The notes under the pieces were generated by a model. That model was not told the origin of the DNA, ran no database searches, and saw only the letters and a list, made by a program, of their open reading frames with translations. DNA of 64,000 nucleotides from assembly GCA_023422835.1 (NCBI GenBank), contig JAFAGI010000011.1:62001-126000 (forward strand), in the 5' to 3' direction. Origin of the DNA: Bacteroidota bacterium (GTDB lineage: Bacteria > Bacteroidota > Bacteroidia > Chitinophagales > Chitinophagaceae). Numbering within the stretch: the stretch's first letter is position 1; each line of letters opens with the position of its first letter. The translations under genes were made by a program, and so were the position numbers. Positions 18,025 through 25,918 of the stretch are shown here, one piece after another.

Positions 18025-18594
18025 ATGCAGGATATAGAGCCTCATTACAATTGGCGTCATATCTATATTTCAGAGGATGATGCGCATTCTCCCTTCTTTG
18101 GACGGGAGTATAGCGAGTTTGAATATTCCAATACGGTATACAATTACTATATACATCCCCAATGGGATGATTTTGGCAGCAGGACTTTGTATTGCAAGAT
18201 AATTTTTGCAGACTATGATATGCAGGTGGCTATTATAGAGCTGATAGGCGAGTGGAACGATGCCATTGAAAACGACATCATGACGCTGAAATATGAATTG
18301 CTGGATCCTATGCATAAAAAGGGCATCATACATTTTATTTTTATTGCAGAAAATGTATTGAATTTTCACAGCAACGGAAAAGACTATTATGAAGCGCTAT
18401 TCGAAGAGCTGAACGATGAAGGCGGATGGGCCGTAATGCTGAATCTCTCTGAACCTGCACAATACGAATACAAATTGGGCAAGCTGCATAATTATATTGA
18501 GCTGATGCAAATACACGAATGGCGTGTTTATAAACCGCATCATTTATTTAAAAAAATAGAATCTATCATTGACCAGAGATTAGATTTCAAATAA
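18025..18594 (+). CDS. Conserved hypothetical protein, 189 residues
   Basis: An acidic, aromatic-rich cytoplasmic protein without signal peptide or TM segment. I recognise it as a family found in Bacteroidota without assigned function; features are the NTVYNYYIHPQWDDFGS block, IIELIGEWNDAIENDIMTLK, and FIFIAENVLNFHSNGKDYYE. From memory its relatives often sit next to a small protein like the N-terminal part of the downstream galM ORF, as here (gap of six bases). It lies three bases after the GH125 gene, so the three are one transcript. Confidence 0.75.
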   Translation: MQDIEPHYNWRHIYISEDDAHSPFFGREYSEFEYSNTVYNYYIHPQWDDFGSRTLYCKIIFADYDMQVAIIELIGEWNDAIENDIMTLKYELLDPMHKKGIIHFIFIAENVLNFHSNGKDYYEALFEELNDEGGWAVMLNLSEPAQYEYKLGKLHNYIELMQIHEWRVYKPHHLFKKIESIIDQRLDFK

Positions 18595-18600
18595 AGTATA

Positions 18601-19971
18601 ATGATAAAATATACACCTGCGTTTTTAAAAAAGCTGGAAGATATTCTTACGGAATCAGCCTATACCGTTCGGTACGAACGGGGCAATTTTCAAAGCGGCT
18701 GGTGCCTGCTGGAGCGTAAGAGCGTGGTAGTGCTGAATAAATTTTTAGATACAGAAGGAAGGATCAATACATTGGCAGACATCATCCCGCAATTGGCTGT
18801 AAATTTTGATAAGCTCACACATGAATCACAAATCCTTTATGAGTTTTTACTGCAAGAGGCGGGAGCTGCGAATACAGGCAACACTGCTGAAACACAATTA
18901 AACTTAAACAATATGTCAAATTTATCCGTAACAAAAAAAGACTGGGGTACAATCAACGACCAGCAGGTTTCTATTTATGAATTAAACAACGATACTGTAA
19001 AAGTGTTTGTAAGTAATTACGGCGGCACCATCCAGTTAATTGAAGCGCCGGACAAAAATGGCCGGATACACAATATTGTTGCGGGCTACCACACGGCCGA
19101 AGAATACCGCGATGATAATGACTATTACCTTGGTGCGCTGGTAGGCCGTTATGCCAACCGGATAGCCGATGGCAAATTTACCATAGCCGGTGAATCTTAT
19201 ACGCTCCCTGTGAACAATGGCCCCAACAGCCTCCATGGAGGTATTGAAGGGTTTCACAGGAAAATATGGGAAGTAACAGGCCAACAGGAAACAGCCACTG
19301 AAGCTTCTGTAACTATGGAATATACCAGCAAAGACGGTGAAGAAGGCTACCCGGGCAATCTGCAGGTACAGGTAACTTATGCACTAAGCGCTGATAATAA
19401 ATTGAAGATACAGTACCTCGCTACAACAGACAAGGCTACACCTGTAAGCCTTACCAACCATAGCTACTTTAATCTCAATGGTTTTGAAGATGTAGTCACG
19501 GGGCATGAGCTTAAAATTAACGCTGAAAGCTATACCAAAAAGAACGAGAACAATGTGCCGGCAGGTGAATTGGAATTCCTGGACAAAGACCATCCATTGT
19601 ATTTCGGAGAATTTACGAAGCTGGAAAAAAATATTGATCAGTTTGCCGAAGACAGGGGCTTCGACCATAATTATGTGCTCACCATGCAGCCCTTTCGGCA
19701 ACTTCTGGAAGCCGCAGAGTTAAGAGATCCTCAATCCGGCAGATATTTAAAAGTATATACAGATCAGCCGGGTTTACAGATCTATACAGCTAACTGGTTT
19801 GACGGATCGCGCAAAGGAACACATAGCAAACCCTACGGAAAGTACGATGCTATTGCTCTGGAAACACAGGCTTTCCCCAACAGTCCAAATGTGCCTGCAT
19901 TTCCCAACAGTATTCTGCAGCCGGGAGAAGAATATAACTCCACTACGGTTTATGAAATAGGGGTGGAGTAA
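18601..19971 (+). CDS. galM: Aldose 1-epimerase with an extra ~100-residue N-terminal domain
   Basis: A 456-residue ORF in two parts. Residues 105-456 are a complete aldose 1-epimerase (mutarotase): NYGGTIQLIEAPDKNG, GRYANRIADGKF, NSLHGGIEGFHRKIW, TNHSYFNLNG with catalytic His, and LETQAFPNSPN with catalytic Glu. Residues 1-90 (MIKYTPAFLKKLEDILTES...) look like a separate small Bacteroidota protein that normally stands alone downstream of the 189-residue family. Codon 105 is an ATG (18913) preceded by A-rich sequence, the natural galM start. A TAA lies one frame away just before it, so either a true fusion or a one-base indel that joined two genes is possible. Without a signal peptide both parts are cytoplasmic. 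Confidence 0.88.
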   Translation: MIKYTPAFLKKLEDILTESAYTVRYERGNFQSGWCLLERKSVVVLNKFLDTEGRINTLADIIPQLAVNFDKLTHESQILYEFLLQEAGAANTGNTAETQLNLNNMSNLSVTKKDWGTINDQQVSIYELNNDTVKVFVSNYGGTIQLIEAPDKNGRIHNIVAGYHTAEEYRDDNDYYLGALVGRYANRIADGKFTIAGESYTLPVNNGPNSLHGGIEGFHRKIWEVTGQQETATEASVTMEYTSKDGEEGYPGNLQVQVTYALSADNKLKIQYLATTDKATPVSLTNHSYFNLNGFEDVVTGHELKINAESYTKKNENNVPAGELEFLDKDHPLYFGEFTKLEKNIDQFAEDRGFDHNYVLTMQPFRQLLEAAELRDPQSGRYLKVYTDQPGLQIYTANWFDGSRKGTHSKPYGKYDAIALETQAFPNSPNVPAFPNSILQPGEEYNSTTVYEIGVE

Positions 19972-19993
19972 ATGATAATAAAAACCTGAATGT

Positions 19994-20025
19994 AACTGCC
20001 GGCGCGTATGTGCCGGCAGTTTTTT
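19994..20025 (+). terminator. Terminator after galM
   Basis: A perfect ten-base-pair stem AACTGCCGGC/GCCGGCAGTT with an eight-base loop, followed by a T run, 22 bases after the galM stop. It ends the GH125-hypothetical-galM transcript before the convergent mannan locus. Confidence 0.92.
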
Positions 20026-20140
20026 AAGATTAATCAGGTAAGTAGTGAGTAGCAGCGCGGTTGATTATATGTGCAGGCCTTAAAGCCGCATTAAATATAT
20101 ATTCATTGCACTGTAGTTAACTGCTGTAAAAAGCAAAATA

Positions 20141-21562
20141 TCAGCTCAACAAATGCGGTTTGTGTTTTAAAGTGTTCCACAACAACTCACCAAAGAGCGT
20201 GTTTGTCCAGGCAAACCATGAACGTGTAAAGTTCTTAGGATCGTCTTTATGAAAAGACTCGTGCATAAAGCCGGTATTGCCATGAGTTTTCTTCAGCGTG
20301 TCAATACACCACTTAATTTCCTTATCGTCAGTGGAAGTAAGGGCTTTCATGATGATGCTCATCGGCCATATCATATCTTTTCCAATGTGCGGGCCGCCGA
20401 TGCCTTCGGCTGTAGTTCCTTTATAGAAATGTGGGTTATCTTTTGACCATATAAATTTTCTTGTATTCACATATACCGGATCGGTGCGTTGAACACCTTT
20501 TAAATACGGCATCGCCAGCAGGCTGGGCACGTTTGCATCGTCCATGAGATTATAACCGTGGAATCCATCTACTTCAAAAGCATAAATTTTTCCATACTTC
20601 GGATGATTGAAAACAGCATATTCTTTCAAAGCTTTTTCTACTTCTGCGGCTAATGCCAGAAGTTCGCCTGCAAGTTTTGTGTTTTTGCGAATAGCGCTCA
20701 TCATTTCAGCTGCCTGGCGCAAACTGGTAACGGCAAAGAAGTTGGAAGGCACTAAAAAAGAAAAGATGCTTGCGTCATCGCTCGGCCTGAATGCAGAAAC
20801 GATTAGTCCTACAGGGTTTACCGGATTTCCATAACCGTGCATCGGTAAGGAGTCGGTGGGGTTTTGCGTGCGACGCTGGAATTTATAAGGGCCGTTGCCG
20901 TCTTTTCTTTGCTGTTCCCTAAATGTTTTCAGCGTAGCTTTGATGGCTTCCTCCCATTTTGCGTCAAACGGCGCCGTATCGCCTGTTTCTTTCCAGTAGC
21001 CATGGGCCAGCCGTATCGGGTAGCAGAGGCTGTCTATCTCCCATTTTCTTTCATGCACGCCGGGTTGCATATCAGTAAAATCGCTGAACCATTCGCCTTT
21101 TTTGTCAGGATCATTGTAAAATGCGTTGGCGTACGGGTCTTTTAAAATAAACTCTGTCTGCTTGTTGATAACGCCGGCTATCAATTTCTTCAGTGGCGCA
21201 TCTCTTCGTACAAATTCCAGGTAAGGATACACCTGTGCTGAACTGTCTCTGAGCCACATAGCATCTATATCGCCGGTAATTACATAGGTGAACGGTTTCC
21301 CCTTTTTTTCGCTATAATAAACGGTGGTATCCAGCGTGTTGGGATAGCAGTTTCCAAAAAGCCATGCCAATTCACGATCTTTTACTTTTGAGCTGAATGT
21401 TTTGATGGCGTCTTCCACACTTCTGCTGGTAAAATGCCTTTTGGAAGACGGCACGCGTACAGTGGGGAAGTTATTCTGATTTTCTGCTGCAAAACTAAAT
21501 TTGTTAACTGCCAGGCCTACCCCTAAAATACCTGCCTTCTGTACAAAATCTCTTCTTTTCAT
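20141..21562 (-). CDS. GH125 exo-alpha-1,6-mannosidase (second copy)
   Basis: A 473-residue GH125 enzyme, paralogue of the gene at 16510. It carries the same blocks: CYPNTLDTTV, TYVITGDIDAMWLRDSSAQV, WEIDSLCYPIRLAHGYWK and MHESFHKDDP. The N-terminus MKRRDFVQKAGILGVGLAV has a twin-arginine motif RRDF, pointing to Tat export. It is the last gene of the SusCDE-GH76 locus, 62 bases after GH76, and would remove mannose from the non-reducing end of the alpha-1,6-oligosaccharides GH76 makes. Confidence 0.93.
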   Translation of the reverse strand: MKRRDFVQKAGILGVGLAVNKFSFAAENQNNFPTVRVPSSKRHFTSRSVEDAIKTFSSKVKDRELAWLFGNCYPNTLDTTVYYSEKKGKPFTYVITGDIDAMWLRDSSAQVYPYLEFVRRDAPLKKLIAGVINKQTEFILKDPYANAFYNDPDKKGEWFSDFTDMQPGVHERKWEIDSLCYPIRLAHGYWKETGDTAPFDAKWEEAIKATLKTFREQQRKDGNGPYKFQRRTQNPTDSLPMHGYGNPVNPVGLIVSAFRPSDDASIFSFLVPSNFFAVTSLRQAAEMMSAIRKNTKLAGELLALAAEVEKALKEYAVFNHPKYGKIYAFEVDGFHGYNLMDDANVPSLLAMPYLKGVQRTDPVYVNTRKFIWSKDNPHFYKGTTAEGIGGPHIGKDMIWPMSIIMKALTSTDDKEIKWCIDTLKKTHGNTGFMHESFHKDDPKNFTRSWFAWTNTLFGELLWNTLKHKPHLLS

Positions 21563-21624
21563 AATTTTGATTAATAATAAATAAAATAAATGTTTACGCT
21601 ATAATTTGTTATTTGTAATTTTAA

Positions 21625-22809
21625 TTATTGAACAATGCCTTCCTTCTGAAGGCTTGCCATTGCTTCAATGAGCATCATGCCGCTCAATTGCGTAGAAAGG
21701 TCAATTGTGCCGGCCGGCATACTGTTCCAGTCAGGGCTTATTAATAAGGTCTGGTGATTGATACCTGAACTATTTAATTTTTGAGCATTATTAAGTAAGA
21801 AATTTACCATCGTTTTTTTATCTGATTCGCTAAGATCTTTATTTTGTACCAGTTTTACAAAATATCGCACAAAAATCCCTTTAAACAACCCGCCGTCGCC
21901 CTGTCCTTCCGGCTTTAAAATGCCGCCGGGGGCTACCTGGCTGCTGCGCATAGAAGTTCTTGCTGTTCTAATGGCATCGTCAAGGTACTTTTTGTCTTTT
22001 GTATCGGCATACATTTCCAGGGCAGCGCCAATAAACAAGCCCTGATTGTAGGTGTAAATTGCTTTTTCCATTCCCCCCTGATTATTTGGATTAACGCCGT
22101 CCCAAACAATACCCGTTACCGGATCTACCAGATTAGAGCGAAGCCAGTCGTAAAGCATTACGGCAGTGTCTTTGTAATGTTGATCCCCGGTTGACCGTGC
22201 AAGACGCAGGCCCATGATGATCGCGGGCCCGTTGGCAGGCGTGTTTTTGAAGTAGAGGCGATGTTTAGCCCATCCGAGGCTTCTGCCCTGAATGTCGTTG
22301 ATGCCTGTAAGAATATCCTGCCACAGTGTTTTTACAATATCAAGTTGCACCGTATTTTTACTAAGATCGTAGGCTCTTAAAGTAGAAAGCCCCAGCCATC
22401 CCATGTCGTCATAAAAATCATTAATGAGCGTGTTACGGCGTACAGGGTTTGTTTCCCTCATGCCTGTGAGCAGGCTGTTTACGCGCTGCATGTATACATC
22501 ATTGCCCGTGCGTTCATAGGCATCTATTAGCACATCCACGGCGTGGGCGTTGTGCCAGTAATGAAAGGTTTGGTTCCCGGCGTTGTCCTGCGCATAATAT
22601 TTCGCATTTTGCGCCAGAAAATCTGACTGAAGTTTATTCTGCAAAGAGTCGGCTAAAGCTGCCCAATTGTAGGTATAAGTATTCTGGCCATTATTGTCAA
22701 TAGGATATAAAGGCTGCACCTTTGTTTTGGTACAGGCGCACTGAGTGAACAATACGATGCTTGAAAGTGTAATGATCAACAGTTTTCCGTTTAATTTCAA
22801 TTTTTTCAT
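21625..22809 (-). CDS. GH76 endo-alpha-1,6-mannanase, lipoprotein
   Basis: A GH76 glycoside hydrolase, retaining endo-alpha-1,6-mannanase type. The catalytic Asp-Asp pair is in LINDFYDDMGWLGLS, and the (alpha/alpha)6 fold is indicated by repeated helices such as HYWHNAHAVDVLIDAYERTG and YTYNQGLFIGAALEMY. The frame is open to an ATG at 22860, but I choose 22809 (MKKLKLNGKLLIITLSS) because it gives a proper lipoprotein signal with Cys near residue 23-25 (VLFTQCACT), suggesting a surface or periplasmic anchor. It follows the SusE gene and precedes GH125. Confidence 0.9.
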   Translation of the reverse strand: MKKLKLNGKLLIITLSSIVLFTQCACTKTKVQPLYPIDNNGQNTYTYNWAALADSLQNKLQSDFLAQNAKYYAQDNAGNQTFHYWHNAHAVDVLIDAYERTGNDVYMQRVNSLLTGMRETNPVRRNTLINDFYDDMGWLGLSTLRAYDLSKNTVQLDIVKTLWQDILTGINDIQGRSLGWAKHRLYFKNTPANGPAIIMGLRLARSTGDQHYKDTAVMLYDWLRSNLVDPVTGIVWDGVNPNNQGGMEKAIYTYNQGLFIGAALEMYADTKDKKYLDDAIRTARTSMRSSQVAPGGILKPEGQGDGGLFKGIFVRYFVKLVQNKDLSESDKKTMVNFLLNNAQKLNSSGINHQTLLISPDWNSMPAGTIDLSTQLSGMMLIEAMASLQKEGIVQ

Positions 22810-22864
22810 ATCAAAATTTAATTTTTTTGCGGCTGGCGATGAAGCCAGCCGGCTTTTCAATATT

Positions 22865-24004
22865 TTATTTTACGATGATGGAATGAGTGTATTGTGGAAT
22901 GGCGGTTCTAAAGTCAAGAATTACATCCACATTTTTCATATCGGCATTGCCATCAAATTTGAAAGAATTATCCCAATCATGGTTGGAAACCTGATAAAGA
23001 TACCAATAAGAAGCAGGCGTTCCGCTGTTCGGGCGCTGATTGTCGCGGTTTGAACTGCCAAACCAAAGGTCAGACTCGTTTCCTGCAAGATCTCTGAGTT
23101 TCATTCTGAATTTATACCGTTCATCTCTTCCCCAGCTTTCCTGCTTAAATATAATAGATACATTCTCTTTTTTCCAGATACCATTACCGGCATAAGGAAT
23201 TTCTGTAAGGAACCTGCCAAACGGCGGGAACCACAGCCCTATAGATTGTACAGTTTGCACCGTTGCGGAAGCATTGGTAAAATCAAGCGTGATTCTGAAA
23301 GCATTGTTTCCGCCGCTGACAGAAGCTGCGTTGTTGCTTTTTATAATTTTGTTTCCTTCAATTGCATAAGAAACCGGAGTGCCTGTGGTTCTGTCAACCA
23401 GCTTGTACTCTCCATTTTTTAATGAAGTGAAAATCTCAAATTTGCCATCGGCTGTTTGTTTAAAAGGAATAGCTTTTGCTATGTTGTCGCCGGCTTCTGT
23501 AGCTGATCCGTAAAGATAAAGCTCAGGCGGAAGATCTGTAAAGCCTGGCAGGCGCTGTACATCAAACACACGAGACACAGCAGCAATTTTTTGATTTACT
23601 CCTTTAGAAGAAGCCACTGTCCACTTGATCTTGCCCACGGCTTCCGGTTCAATACCGGCTAAAGAAGCGATCCTGTTTAAGTCCGCATGTTTAAGCGTGA
23701 GTACGTTGTACATGCCGTTATTATCTGAGGGCATTACATACACCGGGTTAGAAAAGTCGCCGGCTTCCCGATCAAAAAGCACTTCATAAAGTACCATGCC
23801 CCCGTCTTCGGCTTTTGCTTGTTCCCACTCGAAAGTGAGGGTGCTGTTGGGAGAGGTCATTTTAATGAATTTATTTTCTGAAGGAGCATAAAGATTTTTT
23901 ACTTCCGTTACCTGCAGGCTGTTCAGCGAATGATCTTTCTTACAGGAAATAAAAAAAGACATTATGCCCAGCAAGGATAAAAAGATTAAGAGATTCTGTT
24001 TCAT
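22865..24004 (-). CDS. SusE-like outer-membrane glycan-binding lipoprotein
   Basis: A 379-residue lipoprotein (signal with lipobox FFISC, Cys21) in the position of SusE/SGBP genes. The N-terminal part (about 35-150, LTFEWEQAKAEDGGMVLYEVLFD) is the Ig-like SusE domain that spaces the protein from the membrane; the C-terminal part (180-379), rich in aromatic residues (LWFPPFGRF, WYLYQVSNHDWDNSF), probably binds glycan. It is 25 bases downstream of susD in the mannan locus. Confidence 0.85.
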   Translation of the reverse strand: MKQNLLIFLSLLGIMSFFISCKKDHSLNSLQVTEVKNLYAPSENKFIKMTSPNSTLTFEWEQAKAEDGGMVLYEVLFDREAGDFSNPVYVMPSDNNGMYNVLTLKHADLNRIASLAGIEPEAVGKIKWTVASSKGVNQKIAAVSRVFDVQRLPGFTDLPPELYLYGSATEAGDNIAKAIPFKQTADGKFEIFTSLKNGEYKLVDRTTGTPVSYAIEGNKIIKSNNAASVSGGNNAFRITLDFTNASATVQTVQSIGLWFPPFGRFLTEIPYAGNGIWKKENVSIIFKQESWGRDERYKFRMKLRDLAGNESDLWFGSSNRDNQRPNSGTPASYWYLYQVSNHDWDNSFKFDGNADMKNVDVILDFRTAIPQYTHSIIVK

Positions 24005-24029
24005 TTTATATCGTTTTTAATATTAATAA

Positions 24030-25670
24030 TTACCAGTTAGGGTTTTGGGTTAAATTGGGGTTGATGTTTCGTTCCTGGCGCGGTATTGGCCACAGATAAT
24101 GTTTGGCAGGATCAAAGACTCTTTGCTGCACTCTCAGGTAACCATTATCAACAGAAGCAGGGCCAAATTTAGCGCCGTGCACCCATCCGTTCAGCACCTG
24201 CCCGGCTATGCGCCATCTTTTGATGTCAAAAATGCGGAGGCTTTCCAGTACCAGTTCTGTTCTTCTTTCGTTGCGGATAATTTCCCTTATCTGTGCATTG
24301 CTGAGAGCGGCATTGAAATTCAGCGCTTCAGCAGCCGTAAATCCTGCTCTTTGGCGGATGGCTCTGATGGTTTTGTTCCAATCCTCTTCTGTCATCTGTC
24401 CCAATTCATTTTTTGCTTCGGCATACATAAGAAGAATGTCGGCATACCTCATAATGATCAGGTTTAAGCCCGAACGGAAGTTTGTGCCTGAATTGAGGTC
24501 GTAATATTTTCTAAAGTAATAACCGGTAGGCGAGGACGATGAGCCGGGCCTGTATTCATCGGCTGCATTTCCGTTCTCATCTCTTACCGGATCTGTACCG
24601 GGACGCGTATAGATTGTTTTAAAACTTCCATCGGGACGCTGCCACTGATAATCATGATAAACAACGGTTGCCGTTAATCGCGGATCGCGGTTTACATACG
24701 GTTCGTTTTCGTTGTAGCCTGAAGCCGGATCGGTAATGCGTTTTCCATTCATCATCAGATAGCTATCTACCAATTCTTGTGTTGGTGCCAGCGAATTCAG
24801 TCGGGCGCCGATCGAGAGCGGGGCAATATCGAAAAACATGTTGTAAGAAACATTGGGCTGCACGTACTGAAAATCGAAGATTACTTCTGAATTGAACTCA
24901 TTGGCTTCTTCAAAAAGACCTGCATACGATGAAAAGAGGCTATAAGCACCGTTGGCCGTAGAGTTAATCAGTTTTTCTGTTTCCGCTATTACCTGCTGCC
25001 AGTTGCTTTCAAGTAGGTGCACTCTTGCCTTCATGCCTATAACGGCTCCTTTTGTGATCTTTCCTCTTTCATTTTGAGGATACTGTACGGGAAGAGTACT
25101 TTCAATGGCATCCAGTTCGCTTAGCACAAAGCTGATCACTTGCTGGTGCGGAGAACGGCTGATTGTCTTAGAGTCATTAAAGCTGATAACCGTGTTGAAA
25201 AGGGGCACATCGCCAAACCATGTTGCCAGGTGAAAGTAAGCAAAAGCTCTGATGAACCTGGCTTCTGCTTTCATTCTTTCTTTCAGGGCTTCATCCATAT
25301 TGGGCACCTTGTCAATGTTTTCGAGAAGCATGTTGGCGTTACGTATCGACTGATAACGCCGGAACCATTCGTTTGAAAATCTTCCATGGCCAGCATCTGC
25401 TACGCCCGAGGCAATGGATGCGGCTCCCTGTACATCTCCGCGAAGATTAACAGCATTATCGGAAAGCGCTTCGTTGTAAAAATACCTTTCGGCATCAGCC
25501 ATGTTGTGATAAGCGTCGTTTAAAAAGCTTTGTGCTTTTTGGCTATTAGTCCAATAATTTTCTTCCGTAAACTGGTTGGTGGGGTAAAGATCCAGTTTAT
25601 TCATACAGGAAGATAACGAAAGGATGCCGGCGGCAACAAACATTATTTTGTATGTTTTCATTATTTTCAT
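24030..25670 (-). CDS. SusD/RagB family nutrient-binding lipoprotein
   Basis: A 546-residue SusD-like protein: lipobox LSLSSC (Cys22), TPR-like helices (AEARFIRAFAYFHLATWFGDVPLF is the SusD signature near residue 140), and the C-terminal RagB block (RYADILLMYAEAKNELGQ, IRQRAG, ELVLESLRIFDIKRW). It forms the lid on the SusC transporter and captures the glycan, here presumably alpha-mannan fragments as judged from GH76 and GH125 downstream. Start chosen at the first ATG; MKTYKI three codons on is possible. Confidence 0.95.
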   Translation of the reverse strand: MKIMKTYKIMFVAAGILSLSSCMNKLDLYPTNQFTEENYWTNSQKAQSFLNDAYHNMADAERYFYNEALSDNAVNLRGDVQGAASIASGVADAGHGRFSNEWFRRYQSIRNANMLLENIDKVPNMDEALKERMKAEARFIRAFAYFHLATWFGDVPLFNTVISFNDSKTISRSPHQQVISFVLSELDAIESTLPVQYPQNERGKITKGAVIGMKARVHLLESNWQQVIAETEKLINSTANGAYSLFSSYAGLFEEANEFNSEVIFDFQYVQPNVSYNMFFDIAPLSIGARLNSLAPTQELVDSYLMMNGKRITDPASGYNENEPYVNRDPRLTATVVYHDYQWQRPDGSFKTIYTRPGTDPVRDENGNAADEYRPGSSSSPTGYYFRKYYDLNSGTNFRSGLNLIIMRYADILLMYAEAKNELGQMTEEDWNKTIRAIRQRAGFTAAEALNFNAALSNAQIREIIRNERRTELVLESLRIFDIKRWRIAGQVLNGWVHGAKFGPASVDNGYLRVQQRVFDPAKHYLWPIPRQERNINPNLTQNPNW

Positions 25671-25725
25671 GTGTATATTTTTTATTTTTCTTTATGGTCA
25701 CGTAGAATAGCCTTTATTCATCCGC

Positions 25726-25878
25726 GGTTGGTATGCACCTTTGCTTATGGCTATTTAATGTGTTAATATTTTTATTTTTTCTGTTTGCCAAATGGAATAA
25801 CCAAAACCTTAATCTTATTATCATTCCCGGTTGGTATAGATTCTTAATCTTTATGGTTATTTCATGCGTGTATATTTA
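25726..25878. repeat. Imperfect direct repeat between susC and susD
   Basis: Two related ~50-base units begin GGTTGGTAT at 25726 and 25829 (period 103) and share TATGG-TATTT and an AT-rich end of the type ATG-GTG-TATATTT. The 248-base gap between susC and susD is long for such a pair, and these repeats fill much of it. A third partial match lies near 25668-25696. Confidence 0.45.
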
Positions 25879-25918
25879 TTCTATCAGGTAATCGATTTTA
25901 CAAAAGCTCCCATCATCT

